A stretch of DNA of 64,000 bases from Bryoerythrophyllum caledonicum (taxonomy: Eukaryota; Streptophyta; Bryopsida; Pottiales; Pottiaceae): contig OZ020524.1 of assembly GCA_963971425.1 (NCBI GenBank), forward strand, positions 8,249,845 through 8,313,844, written 5' to 3'. The notes beneath the pieces are model-generated. The model was not told the origin of the DNA. It saw only the letters and a list, made by a program, of their open reading frames with translations, and searched no databases. The translations under genes were made by a program, and so were the position numbers. Every line of letters starts with the position of its first letter. Within the stretch, counting starts at the first letter, position 1. Of this stretch, positions 11,151-24,890 are shown in pieces.

Positions 11151-13127
11151 ACAAAACAAAACAAAACAAAAACTCCGGTCCTCGTAACGAGGCCGGGGTA
11201 AATAAAGTGTTTGTTCGTTCCACTACTAAATCTATATCCACCAGACATAGCTTTAGTAGTATGGAACTACTCCCCCTCTCGAGGATAGGCACTATGTAAC
11301 CAAGGACCAGTAACCAATAGCCAGAGACCAAGGACAAACAAGAGCCACACGGCTCCATTCTGAGAAGTGATCTGTTTAAATTAAGTGTGTCTTTTGAGAG
11401 GTTTTAAGGTGTGTCATGTGAGTCTGGAAGGGGTTGGTTATTTTCTAGTTGTCGTTTATGTAGAAGTATGGACATTGCATGTTGGATAGCAATGGGGTTA
11501 ATTTTTGTGAATGAATTTTTTATTGGATTGGTGGGGATATTGTATTTTTTTTTCAAGACTTTTCATAGAGAGGATAAAGGTAGTAGCTCTAGCTCCGGCG
11601 GTAATGACAGTAAGGGGGTCAACTTTCGATCCAAGTGTTGTAATGTCGTTGATAAGTGGTTGGTATTTATTAATTTTGTTTTTGATTGCTTCCAGAGAGA
11701 ATCTATCATTACATTATTTGAATTTGATAAATTGGATGGTAAGGTTTGAATTTATGTGGTCCGGTGGGGGGTCTTTATATGGTAGTCCTTTGACGCATAA
11801 TATGTCTGGTTTGAAACTGGCAATACAGTGACATCCTTGGCTTCCACATGTACATGGAAGTAGCGATGACGGGATTGTATTTTCTTGTGGTTTGTTGTTG
11901 AAGGTTCCGGCGTTCATAAAGTATAAAGCATCGTGATTTATTGGAGGATATAATTAGTTTCCGGATTTTCCATACTGCTTTATTGTGCCTTTTGATGATT
12001 AGGGAGTGTATATGTTGATTTTGGCATTTGAGGAGTACGTGTAGTCATGTGCCTTGGTCCGTGGATGCGCACATTGGGCATGTTATGGGTGGAAATCTTT
12101 CTATACCAAAAAAAAGTTGTTTGTGGGCATTTCCCATATATTGTCCAGTACGAAATTTGATAATGCATGTTTTTTGTAAGTTTGTAATTGTGAGATTTTT
12201 CCAAAAGTTTGTAGAAAGTTCATTATCAATGTCATTGTAACCGGTCCATTTATTTGTGCTATGGAGAAAAAAATTATGAGATTAGGTCTAGGTTGTTAAT
12301 TATATCTTGTTTTTTGAGGTATTTGTCTAAAAATCTGATGGGACCTTTGTCTGAGGTGTCTTCCATAGAAGACCAGCTTTCTCTTTGGACGTAGTATGGG
12401 GTAGCGTGGGCGTGTTCATGTGGGTATTTGGCATTTCTATGTGATTTGTTTAGTCCTTCTTTAGCTAGTTTATCCGCTTGTTCATTTCCTTCTATGTTGA
12501 CAAGAGCTTCAACTTTATGAAGAGTTGTGATTTGTATGCAATTTTGCAGCATTTGAACCATGGATGATAGGATGGTTTGGTTGGGGTGGCTATTGTGGTG
12601 GATAGGGTGTGTTATTTGTGTGTTTAATAGATATAAGACGTTTGTATAATGTGTAAAGATGTGTGCAGGTTCATTTGGGTATTGTGTAGTGATAATTTGG
12701 AGGGTTTTATAGAAGGCCATTATTTCTGCTCTGAGGATATTTTGAAGTCCATGGAGTCTTTGAATATTTTTATTTCTTTGATTGAGTTGTATATGTCGTA
12801 TCTCGTTTTTTCTCTTTGCAAATGTCCCGGGCTAACTTCTGTTGGTTCTTTGAAGGAGCCATCTGTGTAATAATCATATTCAGGGGCAAATTTTAAGGGA
12901 GTATAGTCATGATATGTGGGGAAGGGGTGGTGTAATGGGGTGGGTTTGTATTGTGTATGCATATTAGAATGGGACCATTTTTTGCTACGATTCACTGGGG
13001 TTAGAGGGGGTGTAGGTGGAGCTATTTTTGCATATATTCCGCTTATGTTGAGGTTATTTGTTATGGAGGTGAGTATGGCCATTTGTTCTCACGTACCAAT
13101 ATTATTATTTTGATGGTGTATGCATAA
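11150..13127 (-). mobile_element. LINE retrotransposon, 3' part with RNase H
   Basis: The minus strand from about 13120 down encodes the end of a LINE ORF2. A thumb-like REQMAILTSITNN is followed by an RNase H domain with YYTDGSF (first Asp), an SE.. helix, and the C-terminal NEQADKLAKEG. A degraded Cys/His tail follows near 12050 (MPNVRIHGPRHM). Stops and frame changes interrupt it. The 3' untranslated part runs to an A-rich CAAAACAAAA tract (on the plus strand) near 11150. A shorter copy of the same 3' end lies in opposite orientation at 29336-29795. The 5' side is cut at 13127 by the transposon starting at 13131. Confidence 0.75.
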
Positions 13128-13662
13128 TAAACACGCAATTAAGCAATTTTGCCCTCAACAAATAAAAGTGCACTTAGGTACAACGGCGGCCATTGTGAAC
13201 AAAAGTGTCAAAATTGCAAAAAAAAATGTTTTTCAAAGAAAAAAAATTGAGCTTCTGCAACAATATTATGTAAATCATGGTTGTTAATATTGGAAGCAAT
13301 TTTTTGGCATTTTCAACTAATTTTTGGTGGCCCCTTGTTAATACGAGATAAATGTGTATTTAATATAGTTTCACAATATTTCAAAGATAGATTTAAAGGA
13401 TTGTAGTATACAAATAGGCGTAATCACAAAAAAACATACTTTATGCAAGGGTTGGCAGTTGATTAAAAGATATTCTACGTAGTACATAATGCATACAATG
13501 GTGGAAACTAAATATAGATACTTCTACAAATGGACTTAGCACCAATAATAAAAACACCTTTACTCTATAGGATTAATGATGTAACGTCATACATCACTCT
13601 TACACATACACTATATAACAATTACCATATACAACTAGTATACTCTCATAAAGGCACACTAT

Positions 13663-16600
13663 CTACTCCATAGAATTTAGGGCTGCTTGCAAACGGTCGT
13701 CATCGATAGCTTCAGTTTGCATTGCAATATATAGTAATATGTGAGCCTTTGCCGATTGAAGAATGCGAATCTTGCTTTCAACCTGCACTCCAAATACATC
13801 GTGCTTTCTCCACCCACTCGCCCTAGACATGGTTCTTTCCAGTGTGTCTACCCATGAAAAAATGTATGCATCTTTCTCTACCCAACTATGGCTCTCTCCA
13901 GATGGCTCCCACAATGAATCCATGCAATTTGCATACCGTTGTGCAGAAGACCCATGTCCATCAACAAACCTATATCTTAAGTCTCCATTTTTTTTTTCCT
14001 TCCTTAATCACTTTCCCTACATAGAATGGTACACCGCCTCGTATTTCTGCTCGATCAATACTCAAGGATACAAATTGTCCACAATAGTTATCAGATTGTG
14101 GATTAAATGGTGGAAATGGGTTGTGATTACCTTCATACATTGCTCTTTCTTCGGCTTGTTCCTCAACATAGTTGCGCTCTGTTCGTTGTGCCCTACGCAG
14201 TGCTTGATTAGAGGGTCTTCCTCTACAAGGGCCAAAGTATCATCGAGCCTCGGCATTTGGAAGCATGGCCACTACCTGCTCTACGACATCTATCTCGCGA
14301 TTTTCTTCACTTGCACCATTCATTACATGCAAAGATGCACTCTCTGTAGGTCCGGTGTTGGAGAAACTCTGAAGGCCAAAACGGTGAGGAACGATGCTCA
14401 TTACTACGGTCTTTGTGTGGAAATACAGCTAAATAGAGTTTCAATCTTTCAACCTGTACTTTTGCCTCACAATTCTTGTCCTCATGCTGCAACCTTTGAA
14501 TGCACATTCATTTACATACAATGAAGTCATCCAACGCCTTCAACTCCCGTTTGTCCGCTGCAAATACTTGCGCAAACGATGGCCGCACATCCCTACTTGG
14601 CAAGGACCTCAAAGTTTTTGTCCCTGCCTCCGGTCCCCATGGATCCTTGCAATAATGCTTGTGTTGTACTCGAATCTCACGAGTCCATATAGAATCGAAT
14701 GTGGTACGGAAATGTTATGCCCACTAATGAATCATGACCTGTCAGTAAGTGAAGAGTTATGAACAATTTCCAATCCCATACATTCTCTAGCAGCCGGGCG
14801 CTAACGAATGCCTTCGTAGGAGATGTTCCTCGTTCTGTAAAACTAATTATTTCCTTCAACAAATCCACGTCCGACCTCTTCAACATATTTGATATACAAC
14901 TCAAGCGTTGATCAATATCTTTGTGTGTATGGCCCGCTATAAGAAAAGATAGTTCCACGTCCTGAAAATACCCCAATCCCACCAATGTAGCACATAGAGC
15001 AAACATATAAATGTTTTTGTTCTCGCGTGTGTAGTTGTTCGCCTGGATTTGTAATGTTGGTGGCAAAAAGCCCTTCCTCCGCAGCACATCTCCTATCACG
15101 TACAACAATGTACTCACGACTTGATTGCTATCGTGTTTGTGGTGAGCCCCAAACCACACGTCGCAATATAAACCAATCCCATGTATAAGAGCACCACATA
15201 GATGGGTCTTCACAAATCGGTGTTCAATGTTCTTCACAGTCTGACGCATCCTCGGTACCATGGTCGTGTTTTGGTCCATGCCATCCACTATGATGCACAT
15301 GTACAACTCACGGCTAATATAATACGACCTCTTGAATATCCAATAATGCATACGTTCTTCCATCTGGTTGTGCAAATGCAACATAAACAATTCCTTAATC
15401 TTTATTCTTGCATTCACATTGGTGATTCTTTCCATGGCACATTTATACTCCCAACATTGATAACACTTTGAGAATCTCGAGAATGGAGGTACCTGAATGT
15501 GAGGATATCAGATGCCCCACATCCTCCGGAACAAGCTGATTGAAATGGTATCCCAATTACAAATTATCTTCACCTCCTCGCTCACGTAATTGAATACATC
15601 AAATTTGGTTGTGTTCATAGGAAGGAGAATGAGAGGCACCACTTCGTTGTCACTCTTACGGCGAATACAGCAATGAGGTTGAGGACAACCAGCTTTATCG
15701 ACAAACGATCTAAAGCAAGCCTCTGCCGTAGACATTCTAGTGCTCTCTCTGATCGGATCTGAAAGGGTATTGCCGTGAATTGATGTCATTCTTACATATA
15801 TTAGACAGTCCTTCTTCAATTGCTTAAAGCGCCTCTATGAATATCCAACCCCAAGAGCGTAGCAAACATTGCAAACTCGTTTTTTATAACTTTGTTACAA
15901 ACTTGTCTCGACAAGTTCCTTCCGTCATTGTGTAAAAAGAAACCAGCATCTATCTCATCCACGTACTTTGTATTGAAAACTCATTAGCCCATGCACTATA
16001 TCGAATGTCCAGTAGATACCTTGTTGGAACGTCCCTCAAACAATTGCGTTTGCATCCTCCTTGTGCTATTGCAATTTGCACGCTTCTAAGCGATACCTTA
16101 GATGGTGCAGCTTCTGTCAATGATGGCTCTCTTGAATCTCTCCTTCTCCTATTTTGCATAGAATAGGGACGACGTGCTGGTCTAAAATAAGCAAATCCAT
16201 CTACATGGGGCAAATCTTGGATATTTGAGGGAGTAGGTTGGAAAAATGGTGAATTTTCATCTACGACGTTAGAAGCTTGACTATTGCGTCAAGACTTCTC
16301 GGTTGATCCTGGTGTGTTGATGAACTCAGGAAAATCAAATTTCGGGGCCATCATTTGTAAAGGCGTTGTTTGTAATCCAACGTCACGATGGACACTTGTA
16401 ATATCAGGTTCTACAGCCACTATACGTAGCAAAGACCAATGCCAACGAATGATCAAGCCTACACACATGTTAAGGCGTTCTCCTACAATCTCTCCGGTCC
16501 AATGCAATGCATCATCTACCCTAGTGATACGCACCGCCACCTCGAATGGGAATACCTTTGATCTATTCAATTGCATGCCACTTTTGAATGCATGCTCCCT

Positions 16601-16800
16601 GGTTGTCAGGCCCATCACATCTCCTCTCTCAGAAGTAATTCTACCGCCCTTTCTAATTCAGATGTCATGATCCCAAGAGATCTCTACTGAATTTGCCTTG
16701 CACGTGCTGCTCGTACTAATGGAGCCCCTACAGAGCTATTGGAATGCATATTATCCCTTTGGATGAGTGGCCGTATCGAAGGAGTTTGAATTGTGCGGCT
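13663..16800 (-). pseudogene. DUF7869-type DDE transposase, copy 1 (decayed)
   Basis: Reading from 16800 down, the N-terminal part (near 16618-16289) has no known domain. A Cys-pair segment follows near 15900, then the segment 15819-15508, then the core 15435-14677. The core shows VDGMDQNTTMVPR (likely first Asp), IGLYCDVWFG, IQANNYTRENKNIYMFAL, and GHTHKDIDQRLS. These match DUF7869 proteins, whose conserved D, QLDN and GHTHEDID boxes look like a DDE-type active site; here the second acidic residue is lost (QANN). A coiled-coil stretch and a C-terminal block (HSWVEKDAYIFSWVDTLERT) end near 13663. A stop at about 15510 and several frame breaks inactivate it. Copy 2 lies at 44230-48720. Confidence 0.65.
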
Positions 16801-17024
16801 TTCCATTATCACTATTAAAAAAATAGGAACATTATGGCTGCACATTAGTCAAAATACATGTACTAATTGTTAACCTTCAAAGCACCATTCATCTGATAAA
16901 AGATATGTTTCTAAACACATATTTATTGTTTAAAATATGATGATGATATTGGACCTTTTGATAAAACAACTTTGAAATTAAAAAATTAAGAATTTGTAGA
17001 GCATGAACTCCTTGCACGGAGTCT

Positions 17025-17979
17025 TTAACCGTGAAGATACAATGACAATTTTACACCAAAAACACTTCAAAATTGTTGGATTCCAGCGCAATGAACAAAA
17101 AAAGAAACGAAAACTTTTATTTCTAGTTTTGACCGTAGGATCTCAATGAAGACTTATTAAGTAATATACAAACAAAATTTCATAAACTTTGACCGCACGG
17201 ATTGAAAGATTATAGTGTTTGAAGTCAAGCATATGGTTCATTTTCTTCCCTGCGTGCAGTGGATCAGCAGACTTTGACTTCACTTGGTGTCAATATTTTG
17301 CACTACATAAGGTCTAAATCCATAACCATCTTGTTAAGCATCATGTTAGTTCCTTGTACACCAATTTTTAGAGGTAGAGAATGGGTGTAGCATATTCAAA
17401 ACAAGTGTGCAAAGAGTGGAAGTTTGGAATTTGTTGATTCACACTGTAATTTTTTGTGAATTTAATATGTTTTAGATTGGTAATCCAAATGGTCAATAAG
17501 AAGGTTTACACCACATATTGTTGTGGAAAAAATAAAAAGTGAAAAATAAAAAGATATCTTGGATTTAATTGGAAAACAAGAAGTTTTTTTGTTACCTTGC
17601 CCAACACTGACTGACAATGTGTGAAAATGTTTGACTTGGGTTGGTAATATGCTATTTTTCACTAAAGACAAGAACTTATTTTGACAACGTCAAGGGAAAT
17701 AATATTTTTTGCAAGTATTGAAAATCTCACATTCAACAAAGTGTCCTAGCAAAAGTTTTTGGACGTGCCCGACTTGCCTGCTCTCCCCATTTGAAATTCA
17801 AAACCCTAATTTTTTTGATCATATGTCCAATTTAGGTAAAAAATTGTTTTCTCACTAAAGTCTTTGTAATGCCTTTCTATAGAAACAAATTCAAAGAGGA
17901 ATGGTGGAAATTGACACCATAGGAACCTGACCGAACTTTCAAAAAGCCCATTTTTGACACTTGATCCTTTAGGGGTTAA
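17025..17979. mobile_element. TTAA-target non-autonomous element (subfamily A)
   Basis: TTAA lies at both ends (17025-17028, 17976-17979); the right end reads TCCTTTAGGGGTTAA. The interior matches 44694-45639 along nearly its whole length, including the shared phrases ACCGTAGGATCTCAAT, TTTGACCGCACGGATTGA and GGATCAGCAGACTTTG. It has no coding capacity. It is inserted just upstream of the copy-1 transposase. Confidence 0.75.
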
Positions 17980-19125
17980 ATATGCTACACCTCTTCTGCA
18001 TCCCTAAACATTGGTGTAAATGGAACTTATATCATTTCTGACATGATGATAATGAATTTAGATCATGTGTCATGCGATCTTTTGAATCCAAGTGAACTGA
18101 AACGAAGGGAATCCACTGAACGTAGGGAAGAAAATGAACCATGTTATCTACTTGCTATTACCAACACCATTGGAACTTATTACAATCGCTAATTAAAAAA
18201 AGGGTTTGTACATCCACGTAAAGGTTATTCTACAAACAACATAGTATAGAAGATCAATCAACAATCAATCCTAAACTTGTATAAAAATAAATGTTTACCT
18301 CAAGATACGTTGCAGGTGTTAGTGGTATACGCACTAATGCTTGATGGCGTTCAACATTAAATCACCACTCCGTCGTTGTTGTTGAACATGTTTTTCAACC
18401 CTTCCAACTTTACCTGCAACACATGCATAAAATTTATATGGTAAACTATGCGATAAAAACTCCTAAGTATCTTCGTATTACATATAGCCCAAAATTTTAA
18501 TATAATATGTAAAAAGTTTAAACATAAGGAGGAACAAAGCAAAAGGTCCAAAGTTCAAAAGTCAAATTTTGACTAGTAAACTTGAGGCACAAGGTTCCAA
18601 CATGGATATAAGGTTTCTATGCAAATCTAGAGGTCATTTCTTGTCCCAATTTCTAAGGTGAGCTCTCTTGCAATCGAAACCTCAAGGCCATGTGCATTTT
18701 TACTCCATTCACTAATTTCTGTCAACTTTGTATACTGTGTAGATTGGTGGAAATTTGCACATCAAGGAGATTTTTACGAATTTGGTAAGCTTCTAACTCT
18801 GTTTCAATTCTGCATAGAGGAAACTCCAGGGTTATGATTGAAGTTCAGTTAGAGTTATGATAGTTTTAGGTGAGTACCAATATTTGAATACACAAATGAG
18901 GACACCAATTTGAGTGTATAAAAAATTGCAAATTCAACAAAGTTGAATGAATACACATATAGCAGTAACAAGTAGTGAGTTCAACCTTTGTTCTACTGAA
19001 ATAATTACACCAACACCACACAAATTGAAGTCAAGAGAGTAGCTAATAGTATGGCACTAAATCCTCAGTAAGGCACATCACCGCACTACCTGAAATCCTA
19101 GCCACCACACCCAGATACCCAAAAA
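17980..19125. other. Transposon interior, no clear gene
   Basis: Minus-strand sequence at 18357-18551 (including VKLEGLKNMFNNNDGVV) may be an upstream exon of the DUF7869 transposase, because the short segment with GTTTACCTCAA is shared with copy 2 near 49170. The remainder is AT-rich without a recognisable gene. Confidence 0.35.
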
Positions 19126-19235
19126 CTAGCTGCCACAGCCAAACCCTAGCCACCACACCCAAACCCTAGTTGCCACACCCAAACCCTAGTTGCCACACCC
19201 AAACCCTAGCCGCCGCAATTAAACCCTAGCCGCAG
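19126..19235. repeat. Short tandem repeat with telo-box-like units
   Basis: About five copies of a 22-24-bp unit containing CCAAACCCTAG followed by CCACCACA or TTGCCACA. The AAACCCTA core looks telomeric, but the spacing and flanks show an interstitial minisatellite. Confidence 0.7.
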
Positions 19236-19282
19236 ATCCCATGGAGTTCATGTGACACGTCATGGAATAACCGTAGACTGGA

Positions 19283-19914
19283 GGTGTGCGCACGCACACC
19301 CCCAACTGTTGGTGCTCTTGCATCCATCTAAAAATGTTGTGGCTAAAAACCCGAGCAAGGACCTTCGTAAGTTTCCGAGGCGTGCCACCTTTTGATGACG
19401 GTGAGGAAGAACTTCGTGAGTGTAGGGTTTCCATTAAAATAAGCACCTTACGTTAAAGCCCTGCGCAGCCCTTGCTGCGGCCTGACACAGGCAAAGCAGC
19501 CCTCGAGGCCTCCCAGGTCGCCTGCCCTTGCAGGTCGAGGTCGAAGGCCTCACAACCCTCGCAGGCACGGCGCAAGTGCATCGTGGCGAAGGAGCGGCTA
19601 TGCGCTACGTTGATGGATCTCATTGTTTCCATTCAATCCAGCGGCTGTGCGCTACGTTGATGGATACACTCATTGTCTCCATTCCTCACACCTTCCAAAC
19701 TTCTCTCCTTCTCTCTCCCAAACCCTAGCTGCCCACAACTTCTCTCCCTCACACCTCCCCTCCATTCTTCTCCCTCACAACTCTTCTCTCCTCACCTTCC
19801 GCCCTCACAAGCCCCTCTCTCACAAACCCATAAGCCTCTCCCTCCTCCAAACCCTCTCTCACACTCACAACCTCCCTCGCAAATACTGCAAGGGGTGTGC
19901 GCGCGCACACCCCT
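19283..19914. repeat. Segment bounded by GTGTGCGCGC palindromes
   Basis: A near-palindrome GGTGTGCGCACGCACACC (19283-19300) and a perfect 24-bp palindrome (19891-19914; AGGGGTGTG, GCGCGC centre, CACACCCCT) bracket about 600 bp of mixed GC-rich and pyrimidine-rich DNA. Related palindromes bracket 53413-53970. Probably two diverged copies of one repeat family; class unknown. Confidence 0.45.
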
Positions 19915-20109
19915 CCTAGGACTACCCAAAGGTGCAAATGATTGATATCCTTCATAGATACCCTAATTTCCAAAACCCTAATATCAAACCCTAATTGATT
20001 ATTGAAATTGATACCTCGGTTGATAACCGGGAATTGGTACCTACGAACTCATACCCTGGTAGTGATACCCTCGCTATTGATACCCAAAGTACCTTGGTCC
20101 ATAAATGAT

Positions 20110-20840
20110 GTTGAGAATATCTCAACCAAAAATCGTTAAAAATGCTTGTTTTAGTGCATTTAGCAAGGAAGAAAAAATAAAGTTTTTTTTGGAGTTTTAA
20201 CCGTAGGATCTCAATCTTTACTTATTAAATAATGTACTCACAAATTTTGTATATGTTTACCGCACGGATTGAAAGATTATAATGTTTGAAGTAGAGAAAA
20301 GGCTCATTTTCTTCCCTGCGTTTATTGGATCAGCAGACTTTGACTTCAATTAGTGTCCAATTTTTGCACCATAAAAGGTCTTCATTAATTACCATAATGT
20401 TAAGCATGATGTTAGTTTGCTATGTACCAATTATGAGAGGTAGACAAGGGGTGTAGCATATTCAAAAAAATTAAGCAATGAGTAGAGGTTCAATAATTCT
20501 CAATTCACGTTATATTTTTTTGTGAACTCGATATTGTTTTAAATGAGGATCCAAATGGTCAATAAGAAGGTTTACATCTCATAATGCCGTAGAAAAAATC
20601 AAAAGTGAATCATACAAAGATCTCAAATATTTATGTGGAAAGGTAGAAGTTTATTTGGTACCTTGGCCGAAAATGTGTGAAAATGTGTGAAAAATAATTG
20701 ACTTGAATTAATATGTTATTTCACCAAAGAACTAACAACATGCTTAAGACGATGGTATTGGATTTAGATCTTGTGTAGTGCAAATTTTTTTAGAGGTAGA
20801 CAAGGGGTGTAGCATATTCAAAAAAATTGTGCAATGAGTG
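20110..20840. mobile_element. TTAA-element fragment (subfamily A)
   Basis: Contains the subfamily A landmarks ACCGTAGGATCTCAAT, TTACCGCACGGATTGA and GGATCAGCAGACTTTG in order, but neither the CCCCTAAAGGACC end nor its partner is intact. The phrase AGACAAGGGGTGTAGCATAT occurs twice (near 20441 and 20800), a partial internal duplication. Confidence 0.6.
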
Positions 20841-20918
20841 GTGGTTCAAAAATTCTTATTCCATACTAATAGTGACTATTGTTTTGTAATGATATACAGG
20901 TTTTTTGAGTGTTGCATT

Positions 20919-23900
20919 ATGGCACCACCAAAAATTGATAGAATCTGGGAGAGCCACGGGTGGTGGATCGTGGAAGTGGATGAGTCGAGCGCCTTCTTGT
21001 GGGTGACGGATTATCCCTTTGAGTTGAGGAAGCGTACATTGGCATTGGGGAAGAGTTTTGGCAAAATCCAGGCAATCACTATTCGATGTGATGATATGGT
21101 ATACGTAACTTGCGTAGTGGGTCCATGTCGATTGGAGGTAAAGACTTCTCTTTCGAAGAAGTTGCTTCTTGCACCTATCCATTTGAATCTTCTTCAAAAT
21201 CCAGGTGAAGTGAAATTCCTCAAATCATTGCAGACGTTTTGGTTAAACATCTCTCTTGCGGTATGTACTACTAGACACTATAACGTCTTAGCCTGTTTAG
21301 CGTTATCACCGGAGATGGTGCTGAAGGCTAAGAAGATTATGGAGGAACATATTAGATATGAGGCACTTCGGCAGAGGGACCTATCACGTGCGACAACTCA
21401 AGCCCCACCAACGGAACCGGAAGAAACAGAAGTTTATCGAATTCTTGCTCAGCCGTTGCAGTTGGATTGGCGACCACTGAAGGGGGAGGGGAAGTGAAGG
21501 CCAGCATCCCATCAGAACTTCTGAGGTACAAACATTACATAATCCTCTATTCACGAGTAGACGTCCTACGAAGAGGCCACGGCGTGTTGAGAATGATGTA
21601 GCTTCTGGTTCAAGAGAAGGCCCATCAGGTTTGGATCCAAGCGAGAGGAGGTTGATTGGAAGAAGTATAAGATCGGGTTCCTAGGTCAGGGCTTAGGACG
21701 TCTCATGGTCATCGTAGGGCCCTTGCCTCTACACCGGGAGATTTAGCTGATTCGTCAGCTATGGCGCAGGATGAAGAAGCATTTCACAACCTATCAGACA
21801 GTGTACCAAAGGATTTTGAAGACAATGCGGAGATACCACAAGATGTTCCAACTTCAATGTATTTAAAAGCACCGGTGCCCACAGCGGAGGAGATTGCAAA
21901 AGAACCAGTGTAGGGGAATTTTGTATTTAAGACACACATAGACCGCATTGTCTCTGTGGAGAATCCAGAAACGAACCACCGGATTTTATCACAGAAGAGG
22001 GTCAGTAAAGTATTTAACTACTTAAGAGACCCAGAATCCGCGACTCGGGTGAGTAGATTGGTACTTCAACCGATCAGATACATCGTGCATAGTACCACCG
22101 ATGATGGTGTCGTTGAGAAAGAGGAATTGTTATTTCCGTCAATAGGAACAGCACGAGAGTTTGAGAGCATGTTCATTGCACACGGGAGTGATTCTGCACA
22201 TGGTGCCATTGGATCCCAATATTCTTGGCTTCAAGATCATATCATTTGGGAACCGGTGGATGGGCAATACATAATAGCAGCTTGTAAGTTTGCACAGCAG
22301 TAGTGGAAAGATGGTATTATACCTTTAAATAAGTACCTAGACACGTTCGAGCGACGGGAGGCTTTTTTTGTGGTGTATGATGATCGCCGCTTTGACATTG
22401 AGAAGTCTGCGCAGATCAACGTAGCGGAGTTCCAGAGACAATCATATTCTACCATGGAGGAGGATTTGAGGAAGCTCCGTCAGATTTGGGATCTATATGG
22501 AAGGCCTGATAGCACACTACGTGCGGACGATGCATGCAAGGCTGTTGCTTTGATAAGTGCGGCAAGTGTAGTGCATAAATTGCCCAAAGGAGATGGAGTT
22601 GTCACGGTGAAGAAGTTGGCCAAAAACATGGAGGATCTGACCAATCATGCATGGAATCCGAACAATGATTGCTTTGAAGCTGTCATTCAAGTATGCAAGG
22701 ACTAGGAAGACGACATTCTCTTTCATAGCAAAGAGGAAGAGGACAAGTAGAAGGACATGGCAAGGAAGAAAGAGCTGGATTCAAATGTGGACGTACGACC
22801 AATTAAAAAGGAGATGACCCAGAATTGGTTGAGGCCGTTAGGTAGGGTTTCGAATCCATATTATCTTCGTTGGCAAAGCCTGCTGCAGCGAAGCCGGTAA
22901 AGGAGGATGGAGTTGGACCTCGTCAAGCATATTACTTCAACGGTGTAAAAGACAAGAATCCACATCCTTGTGCGATTGCCGGTGTGGTTGACCGGTATCA
23001 GAGATGAAAAGCTGTGATGAATTCCATCCGTTGGTTGATGGTGGAGAACAAAGAAAGTACACTTAATTCCATGGAGGAGTTCTTTCGTATCCGTGTATGG
23101 AAGTATTTTCCAAGGAGTAACGAACAACTTGATACCTTTGGAAAGCTTTTGAATGCTACCACGAAAATAGCTTGGAGTGCTCCTCTACGGGGGAAGGTGT
23201 CTAAATTAGAAGACATAGGCTACTTCATCCCCGCCTCCATCAGGTTTCATTATGGTGACATTGCAGCAGGGCGGCGTGAATACATTGGACTGTCTATGGA
23301 TGTAGGAAGATTGGCTACTGCTAATTGGAAATGGCAGATGGAAGTCAAGAGGCCAGGCTAGTACAATACGGAGAATCTTCTTTCGGTTCGGTGTAGAAGA
23401 GGGTTATTCCGCATTGACTACATAGAGTTGGGAAAACCATGTTTGTGGGTGATTGATTGTCGACGTGGTGATGGGAGGCATGGAGATGGTCATTGAGGAG
23501 ACCCCCAATTATCCGCAGCTTTTGCACAGCTGACATTATGGATGGCAAATATTGAACGATGGAACGTCATCTTCTTGTTACTAGTGGCTCTGTATGCGAA
23601 CGAAGAGTTTTTCACAAAGGTGAAGCTTCCAAAGTGATGTATTATGCGACATGGATGTTGGACATTTGATCCCAACTCGGTTAATCCCTATGCTCTAGAT
23701 TTTACAGAGAATGGGTGTTTGGAGCAAGTAGTACAACCAATTGGCAATGTTGTGATTTGTATGTAGCACCCTGTAGATACATCTCCTGGCCCAAACTATG
23801 TTTCTAGAGACCTTCCACTTCCTCTTGTATTCTTGGATCACTGGACTGAGGCACGCCAACCCTCTAAAGTTGATTCACTTGAGAAATCTCTGTCAGAGCT

Positions 23901-24890
23901 GGCAAGACTAGTAGGCTCATATTTGCCCCTTGGTTGGGGTTTAGTGGCGTGTAACATATCTACGGCCATTCCCACGATCCTTCAAGGAGATTTCTAGGGA
24001 TCTAAGATTTTTATCATTGACGATTGTAGAGACAGAGTTTCATTCTTGTACAATGAGTTGTCCGACAACTTCCGAGGACAATTGTTGGTTGGGACTGGTG
24101 GAACAAGTATTGGTTGCAACATCGTACATCAAACCAAAGAGACGGTTGGTGGAGTGAGGAATGAAGACGACAATGAGGATGGAGGTGGTTTACATGAGAG
24201 ATTGCCACGTTCAAGTACCACTGAAGACTCATCATCTCGCACTAGCCCGAGCTACAAGACTTCGGACAACGATGAAGATGAAGTGAACCAGTCTCTTCCA
24301 AAAGAGATGATTCCATCAACGTAGCGGGCGGTGGGAGATATTTCAAGGGAGACATCTGCAATACCTATAGAGAGGATGCAAGATACCGGTGTAGTGGATG
24401 TTGGTTTGGCGGCAGGGGCAAGAGGGGGGGCATACATTTGATGGTCCTAGGCTGGAGGTGGGGGAAGAAGAATTGGACTCATTGGAATTTTTTTCGGTGC
24501 AGAGGAGGATTCCAGAGCCTTCGATGTCTTCTCAATTAGAGCCGGTATTGGTGACACATGAGACGTTCGGAGGTACTCAGAGTGATGCCGGACCAAGTTT
24601 GCCTTCCGTTCCAAGATCTAGCGTATCCAAGGGTACCATTGCATTTTAGGGAGCCTTCTGCTTATAGCGAGAGATGTCCTTTAATACAAAGGATGGCTTT
24701 TCTACAATGATGATAGTATAAGGCATACGCGGGAGGGTGTTCCTGGCAATTACCAATATGTTGAGTGTGCATCCATTAGCATCGAAGATGTGGAAGATCG
24801 TCCAGTGCAGGATCATGAACTGTCTGCTACGGTAGGTAGCGCCATTGGATACGTGGACGGAGTTGTTGCGCAAGAAGATTAGCTCTAAGA
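20919..24890 (+). pseudogene. ParB-like / DNA methyltransferase-like gene, decayed
   Basis: A single long gene-like stretch starts at ATG 20919 and is broken by several frame changes and many in-frame stops, mostly TAG. The N-terminal 190 residues are unrecognised. At 22000-22450 the reading VDGQYIIAACK, then FFVVYDDRRF and INVAEFQRQ, has the layout of a ParB/sulfiredoxin-like domain (the G-Q-H box followed by the N-x-Q-R helix) and parallels the intact gene at 60.7 kb. At 23440-24060, LWVIDCRRGDG is followed by LEKSLSELARLVGSYLPLGWG and SKIFIIDDCRDRVSFLYNEL, which fits motifs IV, X and I of beta-class N6/N4 DNA methyltransferases; the FxGxG and DPPY residues are lost. The tail is acidic and low-complexity. 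The gene diverges from the DUF7869 transposase in the same transposon. Confidence 0.5.

Noticed and set aside
19126..19235. Telomere or interstitial telomeric tract
   Set aside because: The CCCTAAA-like core is embedded in 22-24-bp units with other sequence, so it is an ordinary tandem repeat.
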